Virus record (IMG/VR): IMGVR_UViG_3300001683_001958
Coordinates: 1-23,926 of that record
Source: a virus
Reading direction: 5' to 3' (one strand)
DNA length: 23,926 bases
Shown: positions 1-6,286 of the stretch, piece by piece
How positions within the stretch are numbered: the first letter of the stretch is position 1
Layout of the letters: each line of letters opens with the position of its first letter
Notes under the pieces: model-generated
Told to the model about the DNA's origin: nothing
The model's database searches: none
What the model saw: only the letters and a program-made list of their open reading frames with translations
Translations under genes and position numbers: made by a program

Positions 1-2
1 GA

Positions 3-434
3 AAAATAGAATCTCTATATTGGATAAAAGAGACTGATGAGTATGGCCTTGGGGCAGGTTACCCGCAACGAGATCAGGCTCTTGCAGTGATCGATGCATT
101 TGGATTAGATCCTACATCGCTTAAAATTTGGGAACTTATACTCCCATGGGGTGAAGTATACGAGCCGTGGCTAGGTCGCGACGTTGATCACACATGGGGG
201 ATTAGTGGCTGGATAGCTAATCCAGATGAGCCGGGGTTCACTGTGAGTGACATAGAGAGCATTGTTAATGTATTTAATTCACAAAATGAAATTCAGTTAG
301 CTTCAAATAAAGCATACTCAGATATGTATGCGATGCAAATTAATGTTGATACTGATATTAGTCTTAGTCAAGAGATGACTGAAGATATATCTGATGAAAT
401 AGAAAAAGCAGCAAACATTGTAATGACTCCTTAG
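3..434 (+). CDS. 5'-truncated hypothetical protein
   Basis: The reading frame is open from the left edge of the window to the TAG at 432-434, so this is the C-terminal 143 residues of a gene that begins upstream. A GTG at 87 is in frame, but the upstream codons read as normal protein (tryptophan, tyrosine and charged residues), so I do not take it as the start. The visible part is soluble and acidic with many tryptophans (for example WELILPWGEVYEPWLGRD) and ends in an acidic, probably helical tail. I recognise no family. It stands 18 nt before the next gene and so probably belongs to the same unit. Whether it carries the leader seen in its neighbours cannot be judged because its N-terminus is missing. 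Confidence 0.7.
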   Translation, partial: KIESLYWIKETDEYGLGAGYPQRDQALAVIDAFGLDPTSLKIWELILPWGEVYEPWLGRDVDHTWGISGWIANPDEPGFTVSDIESIVNVFNSQNEIQLASNKAYSDMYAMQINVDTDISLSQEMTEDISDEIEKAANIVMTP

Positions 435-452
435 ATTAACTTTGGAAGGAAC

Positions 453-806
453 ATGAGGATCACTAGGCGACAATTAAAAAATCTCATCATAGAAGAGATT
501 GAAAATACGCTTGAGGGTAAAAAAGCGTCTAAGTCAAAAGGTAAACCATATAAAGGTAGCCGTCGCGGAAAGACAGAGAGTCAAGCACAGCAGATGGCTG
601 CTGGGATAGCACTTAGTGCAAGAGAGAAGTATGGTAAAGCTGGAGCTATTAAAAGACTTAGGGGTGCATCAAAGTCAATGGCAGCAATGTCTATGAAGGA
701 CCTTAGAAAACTCGCAACGATTAGGCGGGGGTCAGAGGTGCCAGACAGCACGAAGAAGGGTAAAGAGAGAGCAGCTCTCCCTGGACATGTTAAAGAGAAA
801 AAGTAA
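453..806 (+). CDS. Tagged basic protein with DUF3008-like C-terminal region
   Basis: 117 residues, very basic. Residues 1-16 are the shared leader (MRITRRQLKNLIIEEI). A Lys/Gly/Ser-rich linker follows. Residues 43-97 resemble the small DUF3008 family, with its SQAQQMAAG...ALSAR start, GASKSM core and a short LRKLA helix; this is recognised from memory of the family, whose function is unknown. A GGAAGGA ribosome binding site lies just upstream of the ATG. Known DUF3008 proteins are short, free-standing and bacterial or phage-borne, so this looks like such a domain fused behind the tag. A basic, DNA-binding-like cargo packaged in the head would fit, but that is inference. Confidence 0.8.
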   Translation: MRITRRQLKNLIIEEIENTLEGKKASKSKGKPYKGSRRGKTESQAQQMAAGIALSAREKYGKAGAIKRLRGASKSMAAMSMKDLRKLATIRRGSEVPDSTKKGKERAALPGHVKEKK

Positions 807-808
807 TT

Positions 809-837
809 TTGTAAATTACCATGCTTTGTAGTATAAT
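809..837 (+). promoter_or_regulatory. Sigma70-like promoter for the gene at 891
   Basis: A TTGTAA hexamer at 809-814 and a perfect TATAAT at 832-837 are separated by exactly 17 nt, the ideal sigma70 spacing. The -35 matches the consensus at 4 of 6 positions. The predicted transcript would begin near 843-845, at a small hairpin (ATTGG at 844-848 with CCAAT at 857-861) that could cap the 5' end. Confidence 0.6.
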
Positions 838-890
838 TTTTTCATTGGTCAAGTAGCCAATATAATGCTAAAAATATAGGAGAATATAGC

Positions 891-1124
891 ATGTCATACA
901 CAAAGTCAAAGTCTACGAAGCGCTTTAGCTTCGGAATCAAGCGTAACCCCACAGCCAAGCAAACTGGTAGTAACATTGTAACCATCTCAACGAATCCAAC
1001 TGATGGTCATTACAGTGCTGCAACAACCGGTCTCACAATGACTGTTCGAGAAGCAACAGCTCTTCAGGGTTTTCTTAACAGTGAGCTAGGCGGATATATC
1101 GCCTCTGACACTGACGTTATCTGA
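891..1124 (+). CDS. Small hypothetical protein, independently transcribed
   Basis: 77 residues, no leader tag, no signal peptide and no membrane segment. The N-terminal third is basic (SYTKSKSTKRFSFGIKRN), followed by a Thr/Ser-rich probable beta segment and a helix containing MTVREATALQGFLNSEL. It has a strong TAGGAGA ribosome binding site 7 nt before the ATG, its own sigma70-like promoter and its own intrinsic terminator, so it is a monocistronic unit inside the tagged-gene cluster. Codon use seems less AGA-dominated than its neighbours, with CGC, CGT and GGC codons. These are the marks of a highly expressed small protein, perhaps a structural or DNA-associated one. The family is not recognised. 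Confidence 0.75.
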   Translation: MSYTKSKSTKRFSFGIKRNPTAKQTGSNIVTISTNPTDGHYSAATTGLTMTVREATALQGFLNSELGGYIASDTDVI

Positions 1125-1144
1125 TTTTTTAGACTTTAACATCT

Positions 1145-1179
1145 AAGAGCCTGGGGTTTTTAAATCTCGGGCTCTTTTT
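1145..1179 (+). terminator. Intrinsic terminator after the 891 gene
   Basis: The arm AAGAGCCTGGG (1145-1155) pairs with CTCGGGCTCTT (1166-1176) over 11 bp including two G-T pairs. The loop is AT-rich and the hairpin runs into a T tract. It lies 20 nt after the stop codon. Confidence 0.85.
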
Positions 1180-1192
1180 GTGTGTGTGCCAT

Positions 1193-1200
1193 ATAGTTAT
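1193..1200 (+). promoter_or_regulatory. Recurrent ATAGTTAT element (candidate promoter)
   Basis: This octamer lies between the terminator at 1145-1179 and the ATG at 1224 (23 nt from its end to the start codon). The same octamer occurs in five other intergenic gaps of the window. Its position just after a terminator suits a promoter -10-like element for the operon from 1224 to about 4740. No obvious -35 hexamer is shared among the copies. Confidence 0.4.
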
Positions 1201-1223
1201 AGTTGTTTAATAAGGAATACTAA

Positions 1224-1559
1224 ATGAGAGTTACACGTAGACAACTTAGAAGAATTATTAATGAAGAGGTCAAACGTAAATCAGAGATGGCTGAGTTTGG
1301 AAAAAGTCGTAGCGGGAAAAAGGTTCGTGAAGCAGGCAATCGAATAATGTCTGCAGCCTCCGTCATATACGAAGTTCATAACGACCAGACCGGTAATATG
1401 AAAGAGACACTTCGCAAAATATCAGAGTTTGCTAATAAGTTTGGAGAGTCACTTACGAGCCTTGGATCACTTCAAGAGGGATCATCGATCACAGAGGGGA
1501 TGCCCACTGTGCAAGAGTTAAAAGCTGTACTAAAAGAAATTCAAAAACTAGAGAGATAA
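1224..1559 (+). CDS. Tagged small helical protein
   Basis: 111 residues. Residues 1-16 are a near-canonical leader (MRVTRRQLRRIINEEV), with I12-N13-E14 matching an [IL]-x-E processing site. The remainder is charged and mostly helical, with no cysteine and no membrane segment; it ends in a Leu/Lys/Glu helix (VQELKAVLKEIQKLER). AAGGA precedes the ATG. It is the first gene after a terminator and an ATAGTTAT element, and the next gene starts one base after its stop codon, so the two are probably co-translated. I recognise no domain. Confidence 0.8.
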   Translation: MRVTRRQLRRIINEEVKRKSEMAEFGKSRSGKKVREAGNRIMSAASVIYEVHNDQTGNMKETLRKISEFANKFGESLTSLGSLQEGSSITEGMPTVQELKAVLKEIQKLER

Positions 1560-1560
1560 A

Positions 1561-2772
1561 ATGCAAATTACGCAAAATAGACTTCAAAGAATTATAGCTG
1601 AAGAGATTAATCATATTCGAAGAGACACCTATATTGCACAGCAAACTAAATCTGTTAACAAAATATATAATCTTCTTAGAGAGAACAGGCGTAATCCTCG
1701 ATATAATATAGCTAGAGATCTTTTAAGTGATGCAGTTCAAAATCTTGAAATGTCTAGACATCTTAGATCTAGCTTAGTTGAAGAGCTAGCTGTTGATTTC
1801 CCAGGAACTGAAGAAGTAATAAATATTCCCGGTCTTAACTCTTCTGATGATGATGATGAAAAAACCATCATGTATCACATATGGACACTTATCCAATCTG
1901 GTTTTCCACCAGCTGCGGCGTATAGAGTGATTAAGAATGTTTTAGCTGGTAATTTTGTTGAAGCATTTAAAAACCTCCCTATTGTGAATGCTTTTCTCAA
2001 CCCTGAGGCACTATGGGAATTACTTGATAGGGGTCTTGATATATTGCCGGCATCTTTAAAAGAAGACATTATATCAAACGGTGCTGTAAAATATCTAATG
2101 AGGCTCTTATTCACTGTAAAAGAATTAACAACATCTAGAGATATTGATGAATTTTATAATAACTTAAAAGCACTAATTGCCTCTAGTGTAGAGGTTAGTG
2201 TGGCGTTTGTTGCAATTCTTTCCGCTCTTGTAGCCCCTTGCACAGCAGCTGTCGGAAGCGCTGCAGCCTTTACTGGGCCGATAGCTGCACTTGCTACAGC
2301 CCTTGGAAGTCTGGCAGTTGCTACATCTGTAGCCTGTCCGCCATGCAGTGCTGCTGCTATGTTTATAGTTATTAGTATGGGATCGATTTGTATGACAATT
2401 ATTGCATCGGCTTCAACACTAGCAGCTCTTAAGCTTATTGCTAGTCACACAGGAGGGGCAGATCAAGTCACAAGAATAGATAAAGAAATGGATAAAGCTC
2501 TCAAAGATGTTCAAAAGAGATCACTAACGCTAGTAGACGACATGGAGAAAAATACCAGAGATCAGATTGAACGCGCAGAGCTAGATCAACCTAAAGCTGA
2601 TGATTTGTCAACAGGCCCTGTATCATCAAAAGATGACGGTGCTGCCTTTGAAGTGCTGCCCGGATTTGGACAAACTGATAGTGATCAAGATCTTGCTGCA
2701 GTTGCAGAGTCAGTAAATGAGTCCTTTAACTATGACAGAGTTGGTGTACTTGCTGGCATTTTAAAAGGATGA
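1561..2772 (+). CDS. Tagged multi-pass hydrophobic protein
   Basis: 403 residues. The leader is MQITQNRLQRIIAEE (I12-A13-E14). Residues 20-200 are helical and soluble, with an acidic run DDDDE near 96-100. Residues about 203-296 are strongly hydrophobic and rich in Ala, Gly and Ser, enough for about three membrane helices (near 208-231, 236-260 and 263-292), and include cysteine pairs around 227 and 259-262. A charged coiled-coil-like segment (about 300-345) follows, then an acidic tail with a PGFG element at 367-370 that is also found near the C-terminus of the gene at 6666. A packaged protein able to insert into the host membrane at DNA entry would fit, but this is inference; no family is recognised. 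Its stop overlaps the next start in ATGA. Confidence 0.85.
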   Translation: MQITQNRLQRIIAEEINHIRRDTYIAQQTKSVNKIYNLLRENRRNPRYNIARDLLSDAVQNLEMSRHLRSSLVEELAVDFPGTEEVINIPGLNSSDDDDEKTIMYHIWTLIQSGFPPAAAYRVIKNVLAGNFVEAFKNLPIVNAFLNPEALWELLDRGLDILPASLKEDIISNGAVKYLMRLLFTVKELTTSRDIDEFYNNLKALIASSVEVSVAFVAILSALVAPCTAAVGSAAAFTGPIAALATALGSLAVATSVACPPCSAAAMFIVISMGSICMTIIASASTLAALKLIASHTGGADQVTRIDKEMDKALKDVQKRSLTLVDDMEKNTRDQIERAELDQPKADDLSTGPVSSKDDGAAFEVLPGFGQTDSDQDLAAVAESVNESFNYDRVGVLAGILKG

Positions 2773-3641
2773 AGATAGCTAGGCGAGAACTAAGAGATAT
2801 TCTTATTACAGAGATATCTCGCTTGCTAAATGAAGTTGAGAGTAGATCATTTAGTATGAATGACAGGGTGACTGTTATTAACTATGATGTCCCTGCAACT
2901 GTTGTTGGGAAGCTACCTGGTCATCGTGGGTATATAATAATGTCACACGATGATAGAGAGCCTGGTGCACATTTAAAAAAACCTACCCAAGAAGATCTCG
3001 ACTCTCTTACAGAGAAGCAACTAACTGATGAAGTATTAAGCAGACTTGTTGAAAAAGAGAGGTTACACATAGTTCAGGCTCCCCTTTTATCTCTCGAACA
3101 AAGGACAACGCAGGCTGGTCACTTTGTTGACGACGCTGGAGGTGATATAGTTCATCTAGCTTTAGAAATACTCGGTCTAGTGCCTGGCGCTGGAGAGGGT
3201 TTCGATATAGCAAATGCAGTGCTATACCTTAGAGAAACCCCTACTAAAATTCTTGACGCTGTAATCTCTTTAATAGGAATTTTCCCAGGTGTTGGAGATT
3301 CATTAAAAGCTCTACCGATAAAAGGAGCATTAGCATTAGATATTATTGAAACAGTTGCACCTAAGGTGCTAGATCTAGTTGAGGAACTAGCAAAGACTCA
3401 GCCTCTATTTAAGAAAAACCAATCGGCTATTAATAATGAGATAAATAGAATAGTTAGCGGAGATACTCCTTTAACAAAAGAGATCGCAGCTCAAGCAAGG
3501 GTTGTGGGAAAAGAAGCTAGAGAGTTAGTTCAATCACTATCAGAGAATAGAAGAGTATCTAATCGTAGAGATAGTATCGTGTTAGATAGAAAACAGCTTC
3601 AAAGAATAATAAAAGAAGAGATTTTAAGATCTATTTATTGA
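2769..3641 (+). CDS. Protein tagged at both ends, with glycine-hinged hydrophobic hairpin
   Basis: 290 residues. The N-terminal leader is MKIARRELRDILITE. Residues about 28-75 look like a small SH3/KOW-type beta domain (NDRVTVINYDVPATVVGKL). Residues 125-182 hold a hydrophobic pair with repeated glycine hinges, LVPGAGEGFDIANAVLYL and then FPGVGDSLK, resembling the membrane-seeking segment that precedes toxin domains in some polymorphic toxins (pre-toxin TG type); this resemblance is by eye only. The last 20 residues contain a second full copy of the tag (LDRKQLQRIIKEEI, from residue 272). An in-frame GTG at 3579 could in principle start that copy as a 20-residue peptide. The start overlaps the previous stop by 4 nt. 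Confidence 0.85.
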   Translation: MKIARRELRDILITEISRLLNEVESRSFSMNDRVTVINYDVPATVVGKLPGHRGYIIMSHDDREPGAHLKKPTQEDLDSLTEKQLTDEVLSRLVEKERLHIVQAPLLSLEQRTTQAGHFVDDAGGDIVHLALEILGLVPGAGEGFDIANAVLYLRETPTKILDAVISLIGIFPGVGDSLKALPIKGALALDIIETVAPKVLDLVEELAKTQPLFKKNQSAINNEINRIVSGDTPLTKEIAAQARVVGKEARELVQSLSENRRVSNRRDSIVLDRKQLQRIIKEEILRSIY

Positions 3642-3723
3642 CTCCGTTCACAGAACGTTTTAAATTATAAATTCAATTTGGGCTTTTACTCAAGGAAGAA
3701 TTCGAAGATAAAGGGGGAAAAAG

Positions 3724-3990
3724 ATGTCACTTGGTTCTGATTCTATTTGGAAAATATTTACAACGGTGCTAGGCGTAATAATCGTACCGCTGGGCGGGTG
3801 GGTCTGGACAATGAACGTTGAGGTCTCTCAGCTAAGAAATGATTTGGGAGATCTTGAGCGTCAAGTGGCTAGTCTAGAGGATCAGGTTGATGAGCAAGAG
3901 GAAGCCACTAGAACACTTATTAGAGTAGAGAGTGATCTCAACCACCTTAGAGATATTCTCGGAAGAATTGAGGCAATGGTGACAAAATGA
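3724..3990 (+). CDS. Membrane-anchored coiled-coil protein (holin or i-spanin-like)
   Basis: 88 residues without the tag. Residues about 9-29 form one membrane helix (IWKIFTTVLGVIIVPLGGWV), and residues 32-85 are a heptad-rich coiled coil (LRNDLGDLERQVASLEDQV). One N-terminal membrane helix followed by a coiled coil is the layout of inner-membrane spanins and of several small phage membrane proteins. A strong purine-rich site (AGGGGG) precedes the ATG. The stop overlaps the start of a signal-peptide gene in ATGA, so the two are co-translated, but that partner lacks a lipobox and is not a classical outer-membrane spanin. A role in lysis or virion assembly is possible but unproven. Confidence 0.8.
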   Translation: MSLGSDSIWKIFTTVLGVIIVPLGGWVWTMNVEVSQLRNDLGDLERQVASLEDQVDEQEEATRTLIRVESDLNHLRDILGRIEAMVTK

Positions 3991-4229
3991 AAAAATTTCT
4001 AGTATATTTTGCACTCACTTTATCTCTTTTAATGTTTGCTGAATCAGCCATAGCACAAGATATGTCAGACATTGAGAGAGACGCAAAAGCTCTAGAGCTT
4101 TATATTCAGGATAAAGAAGATCATGAGAAACACTGCCCTTACGTAGTCTGGAAACAGCCTAAAATAGATGTATACAAGGACAAACTAGAGTCTCAACTTC
4201 CAGAGAATTGTAAAAGTGAAGATAACTAG
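3987..4229 (+). CDS. Small secreted (periplasmic) protein
   Basis: 80 residues. Residues 1-23 form a type I signal peptide: MKK, a hydrophobic core LVYFALTLSLLMFA, then the AIA|QD cleavage motif. The mature part, about 57 residues, is charged and has two cysteines (residues 50 and 75) that could form a disulfide in the periplasm. The start overlaps the end of the membrane/coiled-coil gene by 4 nt, and its own 3' end overlaps the next gene by 14 nt. A two-component envelope-acting pair with the preceding gene is plausible. No family is recognised. Confidence 0.8.
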   Translation: MKKFLVYFALTLSLLMFAESAIAQDMSDIERDAKALELYIQDKEDHEKHCPYVVWKQPKIDVYKDKLESQLPENCKSEDN

Positions 4230-4740
4230 AAGAGAATTAAGATCTCTAATATTAGAGACGCTATTGCTAGAGTCAGTCTCTGCAGTTGATGTTGAAGCCT
4301 CTGTAACTAGAGCAATAGAGATTCTTGAGATAGATGATTCTAATTTTAAAAACTTTATGCTAGAGATAGTAAGAACAGAGTCTGGATTTAACCCGTCGGG
4401 TGAAGAGGGATTCACATCACATAGAGATAATCCGTTTCAACTTACAAGACCTGCAATTGAGCAGACGAAAATATCTAGAAGGCTCGGCGACTATAGAGAG
4501 AGAATCTTTAGCAATGCAAATATGAAAAATACATGGATTGATCAGACAATAGAAGAGATACAATCAAATACAACTCTTGGTGCATTAGCTGCAGTTTTAT
4601 ATATTCTTGATTTTTTAAGAGGCACTTCTGTTCCGAGTGATCTACAGTCAAGAGCGGCGCTATGGAAGAAAAAGTATAACACAGAGTCTGGTGCAGGAGA
4701 AGTATCTCATTACATTAGTAAAAATCAAGGAAGATTTTAG
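4216..4740 (+). CDS. Tagged lytic transglycosylase-like protein
   Basis: 174 residues from a GTG start that overlaps the previous gene by 14 nt. GTG is chosen because translation from it gives the leader MKITRRELRSLILE. The body resembles an SLT/lysozyme-like fold: TESGFNP at 54-60 gives the catalytic-type Glu55-Ser56 pair, NPFQLT at 72-77 corresponds to the G-x-x-Q element, and WKKKYNTESGAG at 150-161 resembles the conserved end of phage muramidases. The likely role is cutting peptidoglycan glycan strands. With the tag, it could be delivered from the capsid to open the wall during DNA entry, as internal transglycosylases of podoviruses do (inference). The fold is assigned from motifs only. 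Confidence 0.7.
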   Translation: MKITRRELRSLILETLLLESVSAVDVEASVTRAIEILEIDDSNFKNFMLEIVRTESGFNPSGEEGFTSHRDNPFQLTRPAIEQTKISRRLGDYRERIFSNANMKNTWIDQTIEEIQSNTTLGALAAVLYILDFLRGTSVPSDLQSRAALWKKKYNTESGAGEVSHYISKNQGRF

Positions 4741-4782
4741 ACTATTTTGTAAAATTTCCGAATGAAAGCAGCTCCCCAAGCT

Positions 4783-4788
4783 TATAAT
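4783..4788 (+). promoter_or_regulatory. TATAAT-like promoter before the 25-residue ORF
   Basis: A perfect TATAAT hexamer stands 37 nt before the small ORF at 4826, in a 337-nt gap without long genes. No good -35 lies 16-18 nt upstream, so support is moderate. The transcript would end at the terminator at 5003-5033. Confidence 0.35.
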
Positions 4789-4825
4789 ACATGTAGACTT
4801 TAAGCTTTAAGCAAAGAAGCTAAAA

Positions 4826-4903
4826 ATGAGATTTGCAATACTACTATTAGGAGCCCCTGGACTCCTCGCATCTGGATGTGCTAGTGCACACACACTCTAC
4901 TAG
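4826..4903 (+). CDS. 25-residue lipopeptide-like ORF
   Basis: The ORF reads as a miniature lipoprotein: Met-Arg, a hydrophobic stretch AILLLGAPGLLASG, Cys18, then a 7-residue polar end (ASAHTLY). The LASGC sequence approximates a lipobox, with Ala rather than Leu at -3. The mature product would be a lipid-anchored octapeptide. Tiny lipoproteins of this type serve as colicin lysis proteins or o-spanins, but the mature part here is shorter than in known o-spanins. After the TAG the frame stays open for 17 more codons, so it could also be a broken longer gene. A weak AAAGAAG site precedes the ATG. Coding status is uncertain. Confidence 0.4.
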   Translation: MRFAILLLGAPGLLASGCASAHTLY

Positions 4904-4937
4904 GCCACTGGAAACGCTAGGGCTGTAATAGATATAT

Positions 4938-4984
4938 ACCAGATACCGCTGGTTTGATTTCAGAAGTTAATATAGGTATCTGGT
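4938..4984. repeat. Perfect 10-bp inverted repeat
   Basis: The arms ACCAGATACC (4938-4947) and GGTATCTGGT (4975-4984) are exact reverse complements with a 27-nt loop. They lie 18 nt before the terminator hairpin and outside any long ORF. This could be an RNA hairpin or a protein-binding dyad. Confidence 0.6.
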
Positions 4985-5002
4985 TAACGTTATTATAAAG
5001 TT

Positions 5003-5033
5003 CGCTCTGGTGGTCAGCCAGGGCGTCTTTTTT
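5003..5033 (+). terminator. Intrinsic terminator
   Basis: CGCTCTGG (5003-5010) pairs with CCAGGGCG (5018-5025) over 8 bp with one G-T pair and a 7-nt loop, followed by TCTTTTTT. It closes whatever is transcribed from the 4783 region and insulates the lipoprotein gene at 5078. Confidence 0.8.
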
Positions 5034-5077
5034 AATATCTCTTGTCACGAAATAGATCTGAACCATAGATATATACA

Positions 5078-5413
5078 ATGCGTAAATTTTTTTATATTTC
5101 ACTTTTTTTACTATCTGGTTGCTTTGCTCATAAGTCTGTAACTATATCTCCGATTGAGAATGTATCTTTAACAGGATCTCCATGCATGGATGGAGTAATG
5201 GCAAACATGATATCAATGGGGTGTAAAAATTTTAACGTAAATGTTATTGTTGTAGAGGAAAATATTATTAATATTAGTTGCGTTGAATCTATAGAGGGTG
5301 AATTTTGGACATCTTCTACATTTTATAGTGTGCCCGCAGACATCGGGCTAGATTATCCTGAGCTAGTGGTAGTATGCTTTGATACATTTGTTAATGTCTA
5401 TACAAATAATTAA
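5078..5413 (+). CDS. Predicted lipoprotein
   Basis: 111 residues. The N-terminus MRKFFYISLFLLSGC is a lipoprotein signal peptide with a clear LLSGC lipobox, so Cys15 is the predicted lipidated residue. The mature 97 residues are mostly beta-prone and contain five further cysteines. It carries no leader tag. The gene sits alone between a terminator and a convergent minus-strand gene; the two stop codons overlap in TTAA at 5410-5413. An envelope role, for example superinfection exclusion or a moron-type lipoprotein, is possible but nothing specific is visible. Confidence 0.75.
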   Translation: MRKFFYISLFLLSGCFAHKSVTISPIENVSLTGSPCMDGVMANMISMGCKNFNVNVIVVEENIINISCVESIEGEFWTSSTFYSVPADIGLDYPELVVVCFDTFVNVYTNN

Positions 5414-5799
5414 TCTCTTACTGCGACTAAGTTTTCTTTAAAAACATGGCATGTGTTATTTCCTATCATGATTTCGTATAGATCATAGCTGAACCAGTGA
5501 GTATCTTTTCCTATCTTAAAAGGTCTTCCAAGATATTTTATAACCATTGCTATGTCACCGTGATTAACCTTATAACTTTTTCCATAAAAGTCATTGCATG
5601 ATGGATATGAGTTTAAATCTACTCTCTCGAATATCTCTATCTCGCCTTTGCCACTCTCATTACCCACTGTTGCCCAACCGTCTGATGTCCAGTTGAATCC
5701 GGTTGTCGTTATCTTTACTATCTCTCCGGGCTCAAAAGTTTTCATTTTTTTAGATGTCCCATTATTAAATATATCAGATAATTTAACTAAATTTAACAT
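5410..5799 (-). CDS. Hypothetical small beta-rich protein
   Basis: 129 residues on the minus strand, converging on the lipoprotein gene with overlapping stop codons. The composition suggests an SH3-like beta barrel: FEPGEIVKITTTGFNW, then a Gly-rich region, VNHGDIAMVIKYLGRPF, and YDLYEIMIGN near the end. The start is uncertain. ATG at 5799 gives 129 residues, and a second ATG at 5745 (MKTFEPGEIV) would give 111; neither has a convincing ribosome binding site. No family is recognised. Together with the genes at 5078, 5837 and 6241 it forms a small island of mixed orientation inside the otherwise plus-strand cluster, suggesting separately acquired accessory genes. Confidence 0.7.
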   Translation of the reverse strand: MLNLVKLSDIFNNGTSKKMKTFEPGEIVKITTTGFNWTSDGWATVGNESGKGEIEIFERVDLNSYPSCNDFYGKSYKVNHGDIAMVIKYLGRPFKIGKDTHWFSYDLYEIMIGNNTCHVFKENLVAVRD

Positions 5800-5801
5800 C
5801 T

Positions 5802-5809
5802 ATAGTTAT
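5802..5809 (+). promoter_or_regulatory. Recurrent ATAGTTAT element (candidate promoter)
   Basis: This copy lies in the 37-nt gap between the divergent starts at 5799 (minus) and 5837 (plus), 27 nt before the plus-strand ATG. It is followed by A, as are five of the six intergenic copies. Confidence 0.4.
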
Positions 5810-5836
5810 AGCTATGCGTAGCAGGGAGAACACTAC

Positions 5837-6286
5837 ATGAAATACATCTCAGTATATTTTAGTCCCAATAGAGGTGGAGCAGATGTTTTAATTGGATTTA
5901 TTAATAGATGTAATGTGTCAATCGATGCCGCTGTATACTGCATAACACATGATGCTATATGTGACGCTCTAATTGCTGCACACAAGAGAGGTGTAGCTGT
6001 TAGAGTCATAACTGATAAGACTCAGTCACATGGAAAATACTCTGATGACGAGAAGCTAAGAGAGGCAAAGATTCCACTAGTTTTAGGGGGAATAGCGTGG
6101 AGATCATCGATGCATAATAAGTTTGTAATCGGTGACTCAAGTGCTGTTGGCACAGGGTCTTTTAACTGGACAAAGAGTGCAGACAAGCGTAATAATGAAA
6201 ACTTTGTCATTATAAGATTAAGCTATGTTGTGAGAGAGTTTCAGAAGGAGTTCGATATATTGTGGTCAAAGCTTTGTAACTCATAA
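5837..6286 (+). CDS. PLD-family single-HKD nuclease (Nuc-like)
   Basis: 149 residues, the size of Nuc-type phospholipase-D-superfamily endonucleases that act as homodimers. The HKD motif is HNKFVIGD, with His93, Lys95 and Asp100, followed by the family's GSFNWT (107-112) and NENF (120-123). The N-terminal half has the usual helix-strand pattern (VSIDAAVYCIT, ALIAAHKRGVAVRVITDK). It has no signal peptide and no leader tag, so it should act in the host cytoplasm, probably on nucleic acid (DNA breakdown, recycling or anti-competitor activity); substrate choice cannot be read from sequence. AGGGAG precedes the ATG. Its last 46 nt overlap the convergent minus-strand gene. Confidence 0.9.
   Translation: MKYISVYFSPNRGGADVLIGFINRCNVSIDAAVYCITHDAICDALIAAHKRGVAVRVITDKTQSHGKYSDDEKLREAKIPLVLGGIAWRSSMHNKFVIGDSSAVGTGSFNWTKSADKRNNENFVIIRLSYVVREFQKEFDILWSKLCNS

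Larger units (their letters stand above)
4789..5033 (+). ncRNA. Candidate short transcript between promoter-like site and terminator
   Basis: This 337-nt interval (4741-5077) lacks a long gene. It holds a TATAAT box, the 25-residue ORF, a perfect 10-bp inverted repeat (ACCAGATACC at 4938-4947 with GGTATCTGGT at 4975-4984) and an intrinsic terminator. The region from the box to the terminator would make an RNA of about 240 nt whose 3' half folds into two hairpins. It could be a structured phage RNA or simply the mRNA of the lipopeptide. No known RNA family is recognised. Confidence 0.25.

Noticed and set aside
3666-3673. TATAAATT as a T4-type late promoter before the gene at 3724
   Set aside because: It matches the consensus at 7 of 8 positions, but the DNA is very AT-rich and there is no independent support; kept only as a note.
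3987-4229. The secreted protein as an outer-membrane spanin paired with the 3724 product
   Set aside because: Its signal peptide ends in AIA|QD without a lipobox cysteine, so it is not a lipoprotein.
5042-5077. TTGTCA with a downstream AT-rich hexamer as a sigma70 promoter for the lipoprotein gene
   Set aside because: The -10 would lie so close to ATG 5078 that the mRNA would be leaderless, and the hexamer is a poor match.
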